Assembly: GCA_902800255.1 (NCBI GenBank)
Contig: CADCDV010000027.1
Coordinates: 1-7,498 of the forward strand
Reading direction: 5' to 3'
Length of the DNA: 7,498 nucleotides
DNA from: an uncultured Erysipelotrichaceae bacterium
Lineage (GTDB): Bacteria > Bacillota_I > Bacilli_A > RFN20 > CAG-826
Shown piece after piece: positions 1-4,681 of the stretch. The stretch's first letter is position 1. The number at the start of each line of letters is the position of its first letter. The translations under genes and the position numbers were made by a program. Under the pieces are notes generated by a model. It had not been told where the DNA came from. It saw nothing but the letters and a program-made list of their open reading frames with translations, and did not search any database.

Positions 1-1022
1 AGACCGGCGCACATATCGCATCGATCATCGGTCGTTTCTACGCGATGGACCGTGACAAACGCTGGGAGCGTATCAAAGTGGCATATGACCAGTTGGTAAA
101 CGGCGAAGGACGCAAAGAGACCGACATGGTAGCGGCTGTACAGGGCTGCTATGACCGTCACACCGAGGAGCATAAGAACACCGACGAGTTCATGGAGCCG
201 TTGGTGAACGCTGCTTGCGATGGTCGTATCACCGAAGGAGACGTAGTCATCTTCTTCAACTACCGCAACGACCGTGCAAAAGAGATCACGATCGTACTGA
301 CCCAGCAAGATATGCCGGAGCAAGGAATGAAGACGATTCCGGGTCTGCACTACTGCTGTATGACGCCGTACGACAGTTCGTTCCAAGGACTGCATATACT
401 CTATCCCAAGGAGAACGTAGAGAACACCTTAGGCGAGGTAGTCAGCAAGCTCGGACTCAAGCAGCTCCGTATCGCTGAGACCGAGAAATTCGCACACGTA
501 ACCTTCTTCTTCAATGGTGGTCGTGAAGCTGAATATCCGGGCGAGGAGCGTATTCTGATCCCGTCTCCGAAAGTGCCGACCTATGACATGAAGCCGGAGA
601 TGTCTGCACCGGAAGTGACCGAAGCTTTGGTAGCAGCTATCGAGACGCAGAAGTTCGATTATATCACGCTTAACTTCGCCAACGGCGACATGGTCGGACA
701 TACCGGAGTCTATGAGGCGATTGAGAAAGCCGTAAAGACCATCGACGAGTGCTCGCACAAAGTGATTGAAGCAGCTTTGGCAAACGGCTATGAGATCATC
801 GTCATCGCCGACCACGGTAACTGCGACAACGCCATCAACGCAGACGGCACACCGAACACAGCTCACTCGCTCAACCCTGTGCCTTTCGTATATATCTCTA
901 AGGATCACGTGAACGCGCACGTAGAGGACGGTATCCTCGCAGATGTCGCTCCCTCTATCTGCCATATTCTCGGCATCGAGCAACCCAAAGAGATGACAGG
1001 CAAGAACTTAATCAAAGATTAA
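1..1022 (+). CDS. gpmI: 2,3-bisphosphoglycerate-independent phosphoglycerate mutase, 3' part (5' end outside window)
   Basis: Interconverts 3-phosphoglycerate and 2-phosphoglycerate in glycolysis and gluconeogenesis; cytoplasmic, Mn-dependent, alkaline-phosphatase superfamily. The frame is open from base 3, so the ATG at 45 is internal: 339 residues are present out of about 505 usual for the family. The missing N-terminus would carry the nucleophilic serine and the first metal ligands. Visible motifs, in order: MDRDKRWERI at the ATG at 45 (substrate-binding Arg/Asp region), FFNYRNDRAKEI (paired arginines of the substrate pocket), EKFAHVTFFFNGG (conserved Lys), GDMVGHTG (Asp and His metal ligands), IADHGNCD (Asp-His metal ligands) and TAHSLNPVPF (last His ligand). 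All expected C-terminal catalytic residues are intact. The gene ends in TAA just before a terminator hairpin, so it is probably the last gene of its transcript. Codon use and roughly 50% GC match the downstream Bacteroidetes-like genes. Identification is secure; the phylum is inferred from context. Confidence 0.96.
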   Translation, partial: TGAHIASIIGRFYAMDRDKRWERIKVAYDQLVNGEGRKETDMVAAVQGCYDRHTEEHKNTDEFMEPLVNAACDGRITEGDVVIFFNYRNDRAKEITIVLTQQDMPEQGMKTIPGLHYCCMTPYDSSFQGLHILYPKENVENTLGEVVSKLGLKQLRIAETEKFAHVTFFFNGGREAEYPGEERILIPSPKVPTYDMKPEMSAPEVTEALVAAIETQKFDYITLNFANGDMVGHTGVYEAIEKAVKTIDECSHKVIEAALANGYEIIVIADHGNCDNAINADGTPNTAHSLNPVPFVYISKDHVNAHVEDGILADVAPSICHILGIEQPKEMTGKNLIKD

Positions 1023-1030
1023 ATACAAAA

Positions 1031-1061
1031 AAGAAAGCGGCCCGAAAGGGTCGCTTCTTTT
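1031..1061. terminator. Bidirectional intrinsic terminator between gpmI and the small lipoprotein gene
   Basis: The arms AAGAAAGCGGCCC (1031-1043) and GGGTCGCTTCTTTT (1048-1061) pair around a GAAA tetraloop with one G-T wobble in the GC-rich core, then an A/T-rich outer part with one mismatch. There is a T-run after the right arm on the plus strand, and an A-run before the left arm gives a T-run on the minus strand. The hairpin sits between two convergent genes (gpmI ends at 1022; the lipoprotein gene ends at 1092 on the minus strand), so it can serve both. Confidence 0.85.
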
Positions 1062-1075
1062 AAGGTAGTACCTTA
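1061..1075. repeat. 15-bp near-perfect palindrome TAAGGTAGTACCTTA
   Basis: TAAGGTA and TACCTTA are perfect reverse complements separated by one G. The palindrome follows directly on the gpmI terminator, 17 nt beyond the stop codon of the minus-strand lipoprotein gene. As RNA it could form a 5-bp stem with a TAGTA loop. It may be a second weak 3'-end hairpin or a protein-binding site; no function can be assigned from sequence. Confidence 0.6.
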
Positions 1076-1091
1076 ATGTGAGCAACAAGGA

Positions 1092-1262
1092 TTACTCTGC
1101 AGCCGGATCTGCCTCAGCAGCCAGAGAGTCAGCCTCTGCTACCTCTACTACCTCAACTGCCTCAGCAGCCTCAGCCTCTTGGCAGCACTTTTTCTCGCAG
1201 CACTTGTTGCCGCAGCTCATTGCAGCAAATGCAACAGCTACGATAAGAAGCATTTTTTTCAT
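1092..1262 (-). CDS. Small Cys-rich acidic lipoprotein (hypothetical)
   Basis: A 56-residue product. It starts MKKMLLIVAVAFAAMSC, a short basic n-region followed by a hydrophobic core and a lipobox-like AMSC with the lipidation cysteine at residue 17, so it is predicted to be exported and lipid-anchored. The mature part begins CGNKCCEKKCCQ, with two CC pairs three residues apart, followed by a low-complexity tail rich in Ala, Glu and Val (residues 29-56). The start at 1262 is chosen because the frame upstream of it is lysine- and arginine-rich without export features, and because a Bacteroidetes promoter lies at 1325-1356 on the same strand. The tail is encoded by imperfect DNA repeats; GCCTCAGCAGCC occurs at 1111-1122 and again at 1159-1170. 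Short acidic lipoproteins of this kind are common in Bacteroidetes but have no known function that I can name. The plus-strand frame over the same bases is a shadow. Confidence 0.8.
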   Translation of the reverse strand: MKKMLLIVAVAFAAMSCGNKCCEKKCCQEAEAAEAVEVVEVAEADSLAAEADPAAE

Positions 1263-1300
1263 AATTTTAAAACTTTTTAGCCTAAAAAATCCGTTAAGTC

Positions 1301-1316
1301 TTCGCCTTTTTGCGAA
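1301..1316. other. Small hairpin in the 5' leader of the lipoprotein gene
   Basis: TTCGC (1301-1305) and GCGAA (1312-1316) are reverse complements around a 6-nt loop. Given the promoter at 1325-1356, this lies near the 5' end of the roughly 55-nt predicted leader of the minus-strand lipoprotein mRNA. It could stabilise the 5' end; the stem is only 5 bp, so chance is possible. Confidence 0.35.
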
Positions 1317-1324
1317 AAACGATG

Positions 1325-1356
1325 CAAAAGTACTGCTTTTTTTGCATATATCCAAA
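1325..1356 (-). promoter_or_regulatory. Bacteroidetes-type promoter for the small lipoprotein gene
   Basis: On the minus strand, TTTG (1356-1353) is followed after 20 nt by TACTTTTG (1332-1325). This matches the Bacteroidetes primary-sigma consensus of a -33 TTTG and a -7 TAnnTTTG with 19-21 nt between them. Transcription would start near 1318 and give a leader of about 55 nt before the ATG at 1262. It overlaps the oppositely oriented promoter of the PASTA gene. Confidence 0.8.
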
Positions 1357-1372
1357 AAAAATTGTAATTTTG
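1341..1372 (+). promoter_or_regulatory. Bacteroidetes-type promoter for the PASTA-rluD operon
   Basis: TTTG (1341-1344), a 20-nt spacer, then TAATTTTG (1365-1372) is an exact match to the Bacteroidetes TTTG / TAnnTTTG promoter. The predicted start near 1379 leaves a short A/T-rich leader before the ATG at 1393, with no Shine-Dalgarno sequence, as is usual in that phylum. It is among the strongest evidence that this part of the window is Bacteroidetes DNA. Confidence 0.85.
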
Positions 1373-1392
1373 CACACTGAATTTTACATTTT

Positions 1393-2235
1393 ATGGAAAA
1401 AAGAGGTTTTTTTGATCTTTCTGACCTCAAATTTGTGGGTTGGAACATCGTTTTTGCCGCTTTGGCAGGAATAGCAATTTTAGTGGGCCTGATTTACTGG
1501 TTGCGCGGTTATACGCAGCACGGGGTAGAGGTCGAAGTGGAGGATGTCCGCGGTTTGGTAGTAGCCGAAGCGGAACCGATTCTCAATGCCAAGGGTCTGC
1601 GTTTGGTGGTAGTGGACTCGACCTATTCGGACAAAGTGCCGTTCGGTACCATCGTGGAGCAAGACCCTCGTCCGGAGAGTCATGCTAAAGAAGGTCGAGC
1701 TATCTACGTCACTATCAACGCTACCGGCAAACGTCAGGTAGTCATGCCCGACCTGCATGATCTCAGTTATCGTCAGGCTGAGACCACCTTACGCGGATTA
1801 GGAATCATCGTGGATAGTGTCTATGAGTACGAACCTTCCGCTTTCCGCGATCTGGTCTTGGATATCAAGTCCGATACCGCCAGCATTCAGCCGGGAGATA
1901 AGATTCCTGTCGGTACGAAAGTGCGGCTCGTCGTCGGTTTTGGTAGAGGAACGGAGCAAGTAGAGGTGCCGACCGTCATCGGTCTGACCCTTCGCGATGC
2001 ACGTAGTCTCCTGCTCAAACATCGTCTGACAGTTGGCGCGGTATTGGAGGACGAAGAGCCTGCGGCCGAACCGAATCAGGAGGAAGAGAAAGTGAAATAT
2101 ATCTACCGTCAAACACCCAATGCCGGAGAGCGAATCGTAGAGGGAGAGACAGTCTCTCTCTGGCTCTCTTCGGATTTGGAGAAAGTAGCTACCGGCGGTG
2201 GTGAAAATACAGAAGACGATGGAAACTGGTTTTGA
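1393..2235 (+). CDS. Membrane-anchored protein with three PASTA repeats
   Basis: A 280-residue protein with a short cytoplasmic N-terminus, one membrane segment at about residues 16-37 (hydrophobic, ending YWLRGY) and an extracytoplasmic part made of three PASTA repeats at about 47-111, 115-184 and 190-261. Each repeat shows the PASTA pattern of an initial V-x-G or VP-x-hhG strand, an 'A' helix (AEPILNAKGL, AETTLRGLGI, ARSLLLKHRL), a Q-x-P/IQPG turn (EQDPRPES, IQPGDKIPVG, RQTPNAGERI) and a final VxLxh strand. A Glu-rich insertion lies in the third repeat (about 219-233). PASTA domains bind peptidoglycan or beta-lactam-like ligands in Ser/Thr kinases and PBPs, but no kinase or transpeptidase domain is present here. 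Stand-alone PASTA proteins placed directly before an RluD gene are typical of Bacteroidetes, where D-alanine-D-alanine ligase often follows. A cell-wall role is inferred. The ATG at 1393 fits the promoter at 1341-1372. Confidence 0.88.
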   Translation: MEKRGFFDLSDLKFVGWNIVFAALAGIAILVGLIYWLRGYTQHGVEVEVEDVRGLVVAEAEPILNAKGLRLVVVDSTYSDKVPFGTIVEQDPRPESHAKEGRAIYVTINATGKRQVVMPDLHDLSYRQAETTLRGLGIIVDSVYEYEPSAFRDLVLDIKSDTASIQPGDKIPVGTKVRLVVGFGRGTEQVEVPTVIGLTLRDARSLLLKHRLTVGAVLEDEEPAAEPNQEEEKVKYIYRQTPNAGERIVEGETVSLWLSSDLEKVATGGGENTEDDGNWF

Positions 2236-3166
2236 TGAAGAACTCTGGGAACGTTGGCGGTGCGAAGTAGATAAAGGGCAAGGTAAAGAGCGAATCGACA
2301 AATACCTTGCTGAGCACATGACCAATACGAGCCGCAATCGTATTCAGACGGCTGCGGATGCCGGAAACGTGTGGGTGAACGGAAAAGCCGTTGCCTCCAA
2401 CTACCGCGTCAAACCCGGAGATATCATACAAGTCCTGCTCGATCATGAGCCCCATGATTTCACGATCACACCGGAGAATATCCCGCTGAACATCGTTTAT
2501 GAGGACGAAGACATCCTTGTGATCAACAAACCTGCCGGCCTTGTTGTCCATCCAGGCAACGGTCACTCTGATGGCACGCTTGTGAACGCCCTCAAGTTCC
2601 ATGAAGACTCTTTGGGCAATGAAGACGATCCAGTCAGACCAGGTCTAGTTCACCGTATCGACAAAGACACATCCGGGTTACTTGTCGTCGCCAAGAACGA
2701 TTCCGCTCTCGAATATCTATCATCTCAGCTTTCAGATCACACGATGCACCGCGAATATATGGCGCTTGTCATGGGTTTGATTGACGAAGAAGATGGAAAG
2801 ATTGACGCACCTATCGGAAGAGACCCAAAAAGCCCGACTAAGTTTGCTGTTAATACCCATAATGGACGTGAAGCGATCACTTTTTTCCATGTTGAGAAGC
2901 GTTACAAAGAGAATCTGACCCTCATTTCCTGCCGTTTGCTCACTGGCAGAACCCATCAGATCAGGGTTCACTTGGATTTCATTCATCATCCTCTTGTCGG
3001 AGACCCTCTTTACGGGGCCGGAAATGAGAATGTGTACAAAAAAGGGCAGCTATTGCATGCCTATCGTTTGACCTTCCTCCATCCGAGGACCCATGAGGAA
3101 GTGAGCTTTGAGGCTCCATTGCCTGATTATTTCAGCGAGTTGCTTGCAACTCTCCACGAAAAATAG
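2219..3166 (+). CDS. rluD: RluD-family 23S rRNA pseudouridine synthase, apparently a hybrid of two lineages
   Basis: RluD-type enzymes convert specific uridines of large-subunit rRNA to pseudouridine. From the ATG at 2219 the product has 315 residues, the normal length. It has an S4 RNA-binding domain (about 16-80: RIDKYLAEHM, TSRNRIQTAADAG, VNGKAV, VKPGD) and a catalytic domain with HRIDKDTSGLL, whose Asp148 is the expected nucleophile, and LLTGRTHQIRVH near the C-terminal core. The ATG at 2219 is preferred over the in-frame GTGs at 2198 and 2201 because family members usually start close to the S4 domain; it overlaps the PASTA gene by 17 nt, suggesting translational coupling. The N-terminal third (QTAADAGNVWVNGKAV, NYRVKPGD) resembles Bacteroidetes RluD. 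The part after VHPGNGHSDGT (REYMALV, NGREAITFFHVEKRY, no long insertion after GDPLYGAG) resembles Firmicutes/Tenericutes RluD. The frame is intact, but the gene may be an assembly artefact. Confidence 0.85.
   Translation: METGFDEELWERWRCEVDKGQGKERIDKYLAEHMTNTSRNRIQTAADAGNVWVNGKAVASNYRVKPGDIIQVLLDHEPHDFTITPENIPLNIVYEDEDILVINKPAGLVVHPGNGHSDGTLVNALKFHEDSLGNEDDPVRPGLVHRIDKDTSGLLVVAKNDSALEYLSSQLSDHTMHREYMALVMGLIDEEDGKIDAPIGRDPKSPTKFAVNTHNGREAITFFHVEKRYKENLTLISCRLLTGRTHQIRVHLDFIHHPLVGDPLYGAGNENVYKKGQLLHAYRLTFLHPRTHEEVSFEAPLPDYFSELLATLHEK
2470..2600. other. Probable junction between Bacteroidetes-like and Firmicutes/Tenericutes-like DNA
   Basis: Every signal to the left (Bacteroidetes promoters, gpmI, PASTA-rluD order) and every signal to the right (rnhC, mutS2, uvrC, TATAAT promoters, AGA/AGG codons) points to a different phylum. 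The reading frame crosses the boundary within the NKPAGLVVHPG block, which is conserved across RluD proteins and is therefore the kind of place where shared k-mers or homologous recombination could join two genomes. The exact base cannot be fixed by eye. Confidence 0.65.
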
Positions 3167-3169
3167 AGC

Positions 3170-4087
3170 TTATTTGATCTCTTTATAGTTGGCGAAGTTG
3201 ACCTTCGCCACTTTTTTAAGTTCGTCTTTGCCGAACTTTTTGGCAAATTTCTTGGCGAAATCCGTGACTTTGTCGCTGGCGCCGAATGGGAACTTAACGC
3301 CGTATTTCTCGGACATTTCCTGCATTTTTCTTAAGAAAGAATAACGGGCTATGACGCTTCCTAATGCAACACTAGGGAAAAGCCTTTCTCCTTTGGTCGA
3401 GAAAACGATTCCTTCCGCGACTTCTGGCTCGTCCTTAAGGTACCTGTAGTAAAGTTTCTCTTCAGCAAACTGATCCTGATAAATAGAGACGCCAGGGTGT
3501 TTTTTAAGGAGGTTAAGGACGCAACGGTTATGCATCTTCGCCTTTATGGCGTTCATATTCATCTCATCATGGACTTCGTTATATTTCTCGTTTGGAAGCA
3601 CGAGATGGCTATAGTCAAACCTCTTGATGAGCTTCGGCCCAATCTCAAGGATGTACTCATCGGTCATGAGTTTGCTGTCGGTGATGCCTAAAGCCTTTAT
3701 ATCATCAAGGTCTTCGCTCTTTACAAAAGCTGCGCAAACACAAATAGGGCCGAAGAAATCACCAGTGCCTACTTCGTCTGAACCGATTTGAGGGAAGACG
3801 TTTATGATCTTTTTGGCTAATGGGCTCTTAGGCGCTTTTGGAGCACTTACTTTAGCGTCTTTGTCCCATAAACGCACCTCGTTTTCGGCATTAGGGCCTT
3901 GGAAGACGGCTTTGATGCGGCCTTTCTTGTTCTTTTTGTAGATGGCTACCGAAAGACCTTCTGCCTGATAAAAGACATCGATGTATTCGTTTGGGCTTTC
4001 TATAGCCATATCGCCATAAAAAGAACGCATTTTCTCTAGCGTTTCTTCATTTGGCTCAATGCTATAGACCTCAGCAGGCTTTTTCAT
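3170..4087 (-). CDS. rnhC: Ribonuclease HIII
   Basis: Cleaves the RNA strand of RNA-DNA hybrids, acting on R-loops and primers; cytoplasmic, metal-dependent. The 305-residue product has the usual RNase HIII length (about 300). An N-terminal TBP-like substrate-binding domain (about 1-85) distinguishes it from RNase HII. The catalytic domain starts with IGSDEVGTGDFFGP, giving the acidic pair Asp104-Glu105. It continues with ITDSK (135-139), YQDQF (Asp205 as a further catalytic acid) and VALGSVIARYSFL (240-252), a conserved core helix. The C-terminus is lysine-rich. The gene converges on rluD with 3 nt between stop codons, and its start faces the CBS gene across a 95-bp divergent promoter region. 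RNase HIII is largely a Firmicutes/Tenericutes enzyme (with scattered occurrence elsewhere), and in B. subtilis rnhC lies upstream of mutS2 and uvrC, matching this neighbourhood. Codon use resembles the CBS gene and mutS2. Confidence 0.95.
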   Translation of the reverse strand: MKKPAEVYSIEPNEETLEKMRSFYGDMAIESPNEYIDVFYQAEGLSVAIYKKNKKGRIKAVFQGPNAENEVRLWDKDAKVSAPKAPKSPLAKKIINVFPQIGSDEVGTGDFFGPICVCAAFVKSEDLDDIKALGITDSKLMTDEYILEIGPKLIKRFDYSHLVLPNEKYNEVHDEMNMNAIKAKMHNRCVLNLLKKHPGVSIYQDQFAEEKLYYRYLKDEPEVAEGIVFSTKGERLFPSVALGSVIARYSFLRKMQEMSEKYGVKFPFGASDKVTDFAKKFAKKFGKDELKKVAKVNFANYKEIK

Positions 4088-4094
4088 ATTAACG

Positions 4095-4123
4095 ATTTTA
4101 ACCTTTGCTGAGTTCTTTTAGAA
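4095..4123 (-). promoter_or_regulatory. Candidate promoter for rnhC
   Basis: On the minus strand, TAAAAT (4100-4095) lies 7 nt before the ATG at 4087, with a weak TTCTAA (4123-4118) 17 nt upstream as a possible -35. As with the two genes to the right, the -10 is so close to the start codon that the transcript would be nearly leaderless. AAAGG at 4106-4102 could instead be a poorly spaced Shine-Dalgarno sequence, 14 nt from the ATG. Confidence 0.45.
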
Positions 4124-4124
4124 C
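4112..4124. repeat. Short inverted repeat GTTCTTTTAGAAC in the rnhC/CBS divergent region
   Basis: GTTCT and AGAAC are exact reverse complements around TTT. The element overlaps the proposed -35 of rnhC and lies about 25 bp upstream of the -35-like TTGCTA of the CBS gene. It could be an operator acting on either gene; 5-bp arms are short enough to be chance. Confidence 0.35.
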
Positions 4125-4148
4125 ACTCTTTCGCAAGGTTGGCAATTT

Positions 4149-4176
4149 TTGCTAGGTTTGCAGTAAGGGTTATAAT
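4149..4176 (+). promoter_or_regulatory. Sigma-70-type promoter for the CBS gene, predicting a leaderless mRNA
   Basis: TTGCTA (4149-4154), a 16-nt spacer and a perfect TATAAT (4171-4176). The ATG at 4183 starts 6 nt after the -10 box, about where transcription should begin, so there is no room for a ribosome binding site. No Shine-Dalgarno sequence is visible at normal spacing. Confidence 0.7.
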
Positions 4177-4182
4177 ATAACC
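4168..4182. repeat. 15-bp palindrome GGTTATAATATAACC abutting the CBS start codon
   Basis: GGTTAT and ATAACC are perfect reverse complements around AAT. The palindrome contains the TATAAT box and ends at the base before the ATG. A closely related palindrome occupies the same position at mutS2 (4665-4679), which suggests a shared operator or a stereotyped promoter/start design. Confidence 0.65.
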
Positions 4183-4596
4183 ATGATCAAAACAAACTTG
4201 CTTTTCCTCCTGAAGCCTAAGGCGGATCTCGTTTATCTTTTTGATGATTGCACCCTGCGTCAGGCTATGGAAAAAATGAAGGCCCATCGTTATAGCGTGG
4301 TTCCCGTCATCAACCATGAAGGCAAATATGTCAGGACCATCAGCGAAGGCGATCTTTTAGCGTATTTCATCGACAACAAGCTCGATTTTGAGGAATCTGA
4401 CAAGGTCATATTAAGCGATATTCCTAGCTATCGTTCTTACAAGTTAGGGGAGATATCCGCCGAACCGAAAGACATTCTCGATATCATCATGGGCCAGAAC
4501 TTTGTCCCTCTGGCGGATGACAGCGGTACTTTTATCGGAATCGTCACAAGGCAGGCGGTCATGCGGGCCTTCGTCAAAGATTTCGAGGAAGAATAG
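4183..4596 (+). CDS. Small stand-alone CBS-pair protein
   Basis: A 137-residue protein made almost entirely of two CBS motifs. The first spans about residues 14-65 (DCTLRQAMEKMKAHRYSVVP, then GKYVRTISEGDLL). The second spans about 75-135 (PKDILDIIMGQNFVPLADDS, then GTFIGIVTRQAVMRAF). The G-x-h-x-G-I-V-T-R and I-S-E-G-D-L segments are the usual ends of CBS motifs next to the ligand cleft. CBS pairs sense adenosine nucleotides (AMP, ATP, SAM, in some Firmicutes c-di-AMP) and usually regulate a partner protein. No transporter, IMPDH or other catalytic domain is fused here, so the partner is unknown. The ligand cannot be read from the sequence. The gene has its own promoter and terminator, so it is probably monocistronic, divergent from rnhC and upstream of mutS2. 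It is similar in plan to small CBS proteins such as B. subtilis CbpB/DarB, but I cannot claim orthology. Confidence 0.85.
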   Translation: MIKTNLLFLLKPKADLVYLFDDCTLRQAMEKMKAHRYSVVPVINHEGKYVRTISEGDLLAYFIDNKLDFEESDKVILSDIPSYRSYKLGEISAEPKDILDIIMGQNFVPLADDSGTFIGIVTRQAVMRAFVKDFEEE

Positions 4597-4608
4597 AGAA
4601 CATATACC

Positions 4609-4640
4609 AAAAAGTCCGATAATTCGGGCTTTTTTCTTTT
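4609..4640 (+). terminator. Intrinsic terminator after the CBS gene
   Basis: AAAAAGTCCGA (4609-4619) pairs with TCGGGCTTTTT (4624-4634) around a TAAT loop, an 11-bp stem with one G-T wobble, followed by a T-rich tail to 4640. It lies 13 nt after the CBS stop codon and separates that gene from mutS2. Confidence 0.9.
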
Positions 4641-4664
4641 GTGTGAGATAACAAGTTGCGTATA

Positions 4665-4679
4665 GGTGATATAATCACC
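4665..4679. repeat. 15-bp palindrome GGTGATATAATCACC in front of mutS2
   Basis: GGTGAT and ATCACC are perfect reverse complements around ATA, and the -10 box lies inside. It aligns without gaps to the palindrome at 4168-4182 (GGTTATAATATAACC); 11 of 15 positions are identical and the differences preserve the dyad. The left arm is also a Shine-Dalgarno-like AGGTGAT, but at 11 nt from the ATG its spacing is long. Confidence 0.65.
4667..4675 (+). promoter_or_regulatory. Extended -10 promoter for mutS2, predicting a leaderless mRNA
   Basis: TGATATAAT is an extended -10 element (TGn followed by a perfect TATAAT at 4670-4675); no convincing -35 is seen at 16-18 nt upstream, which extended -10 promoters do not need. 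The ATG at 4682 starts 6 nt after the hexamer, the same spacing as at the CBS gene, so transcription should begin at or next to the start codon. Confidence 0.65.
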
Positions 4680-4681
4680 AT

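Noticed and set aside
429..983. Minus-strand open frame of 184 residues inside gpmI
   Set aside because: It lies wholly antisense to a well-supported enzyme and shows no recognisable domain; its composition is that of a reversed GC-balanced gene.
1078..1380. Plus-strand open frame over the lipoprotein gene and its leader
   Set aside because: The Ser/Ala/Thr repeat composition is the complement of the lipoprotein tail. The opposite strand has a signal peptide, lipobox and promoter.
2198..2218. GTG start codons at 2198 and 2201 for rluD
   Set aside because: They would add 7 residues without family support and increase the overlap with the PASTA gene; the ATG at 2219 gives the normal N-terminus.
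1798..2337. Minus-strand open frame of 179 residues across the PASTA/rluD overlap
   Set aside because: Antisense to two recognised genes, no domain, no promoter.
2219..3166. Exciting natural domain fusion in RluD
   Set aside because: Both parts belong to the same protein family and join at the equivalent position. It is a hybrid of two orthologues, most simply an assembly artefact, not a new architecture.
3170..4087. RNase HII (rnhB) instead of RNase HIII
   Set aside because: The 305-residue length, the roughly 85-residue N-terminal extension and the GSDEVGTGDFFGP motif fit RNase HIII; RNase HII is shorter and lacks the TBP-like domain.
4664..4670. AGGTGAT as an ordinary Shine-Dalgarno site for mutS2
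   Set aside because: It matches anti-SD sequence but lies 11 nt from the ATG and upstream of the TATAAT box, so it would not be in the mRNA if that promoter is used. Kept only as an alternative.
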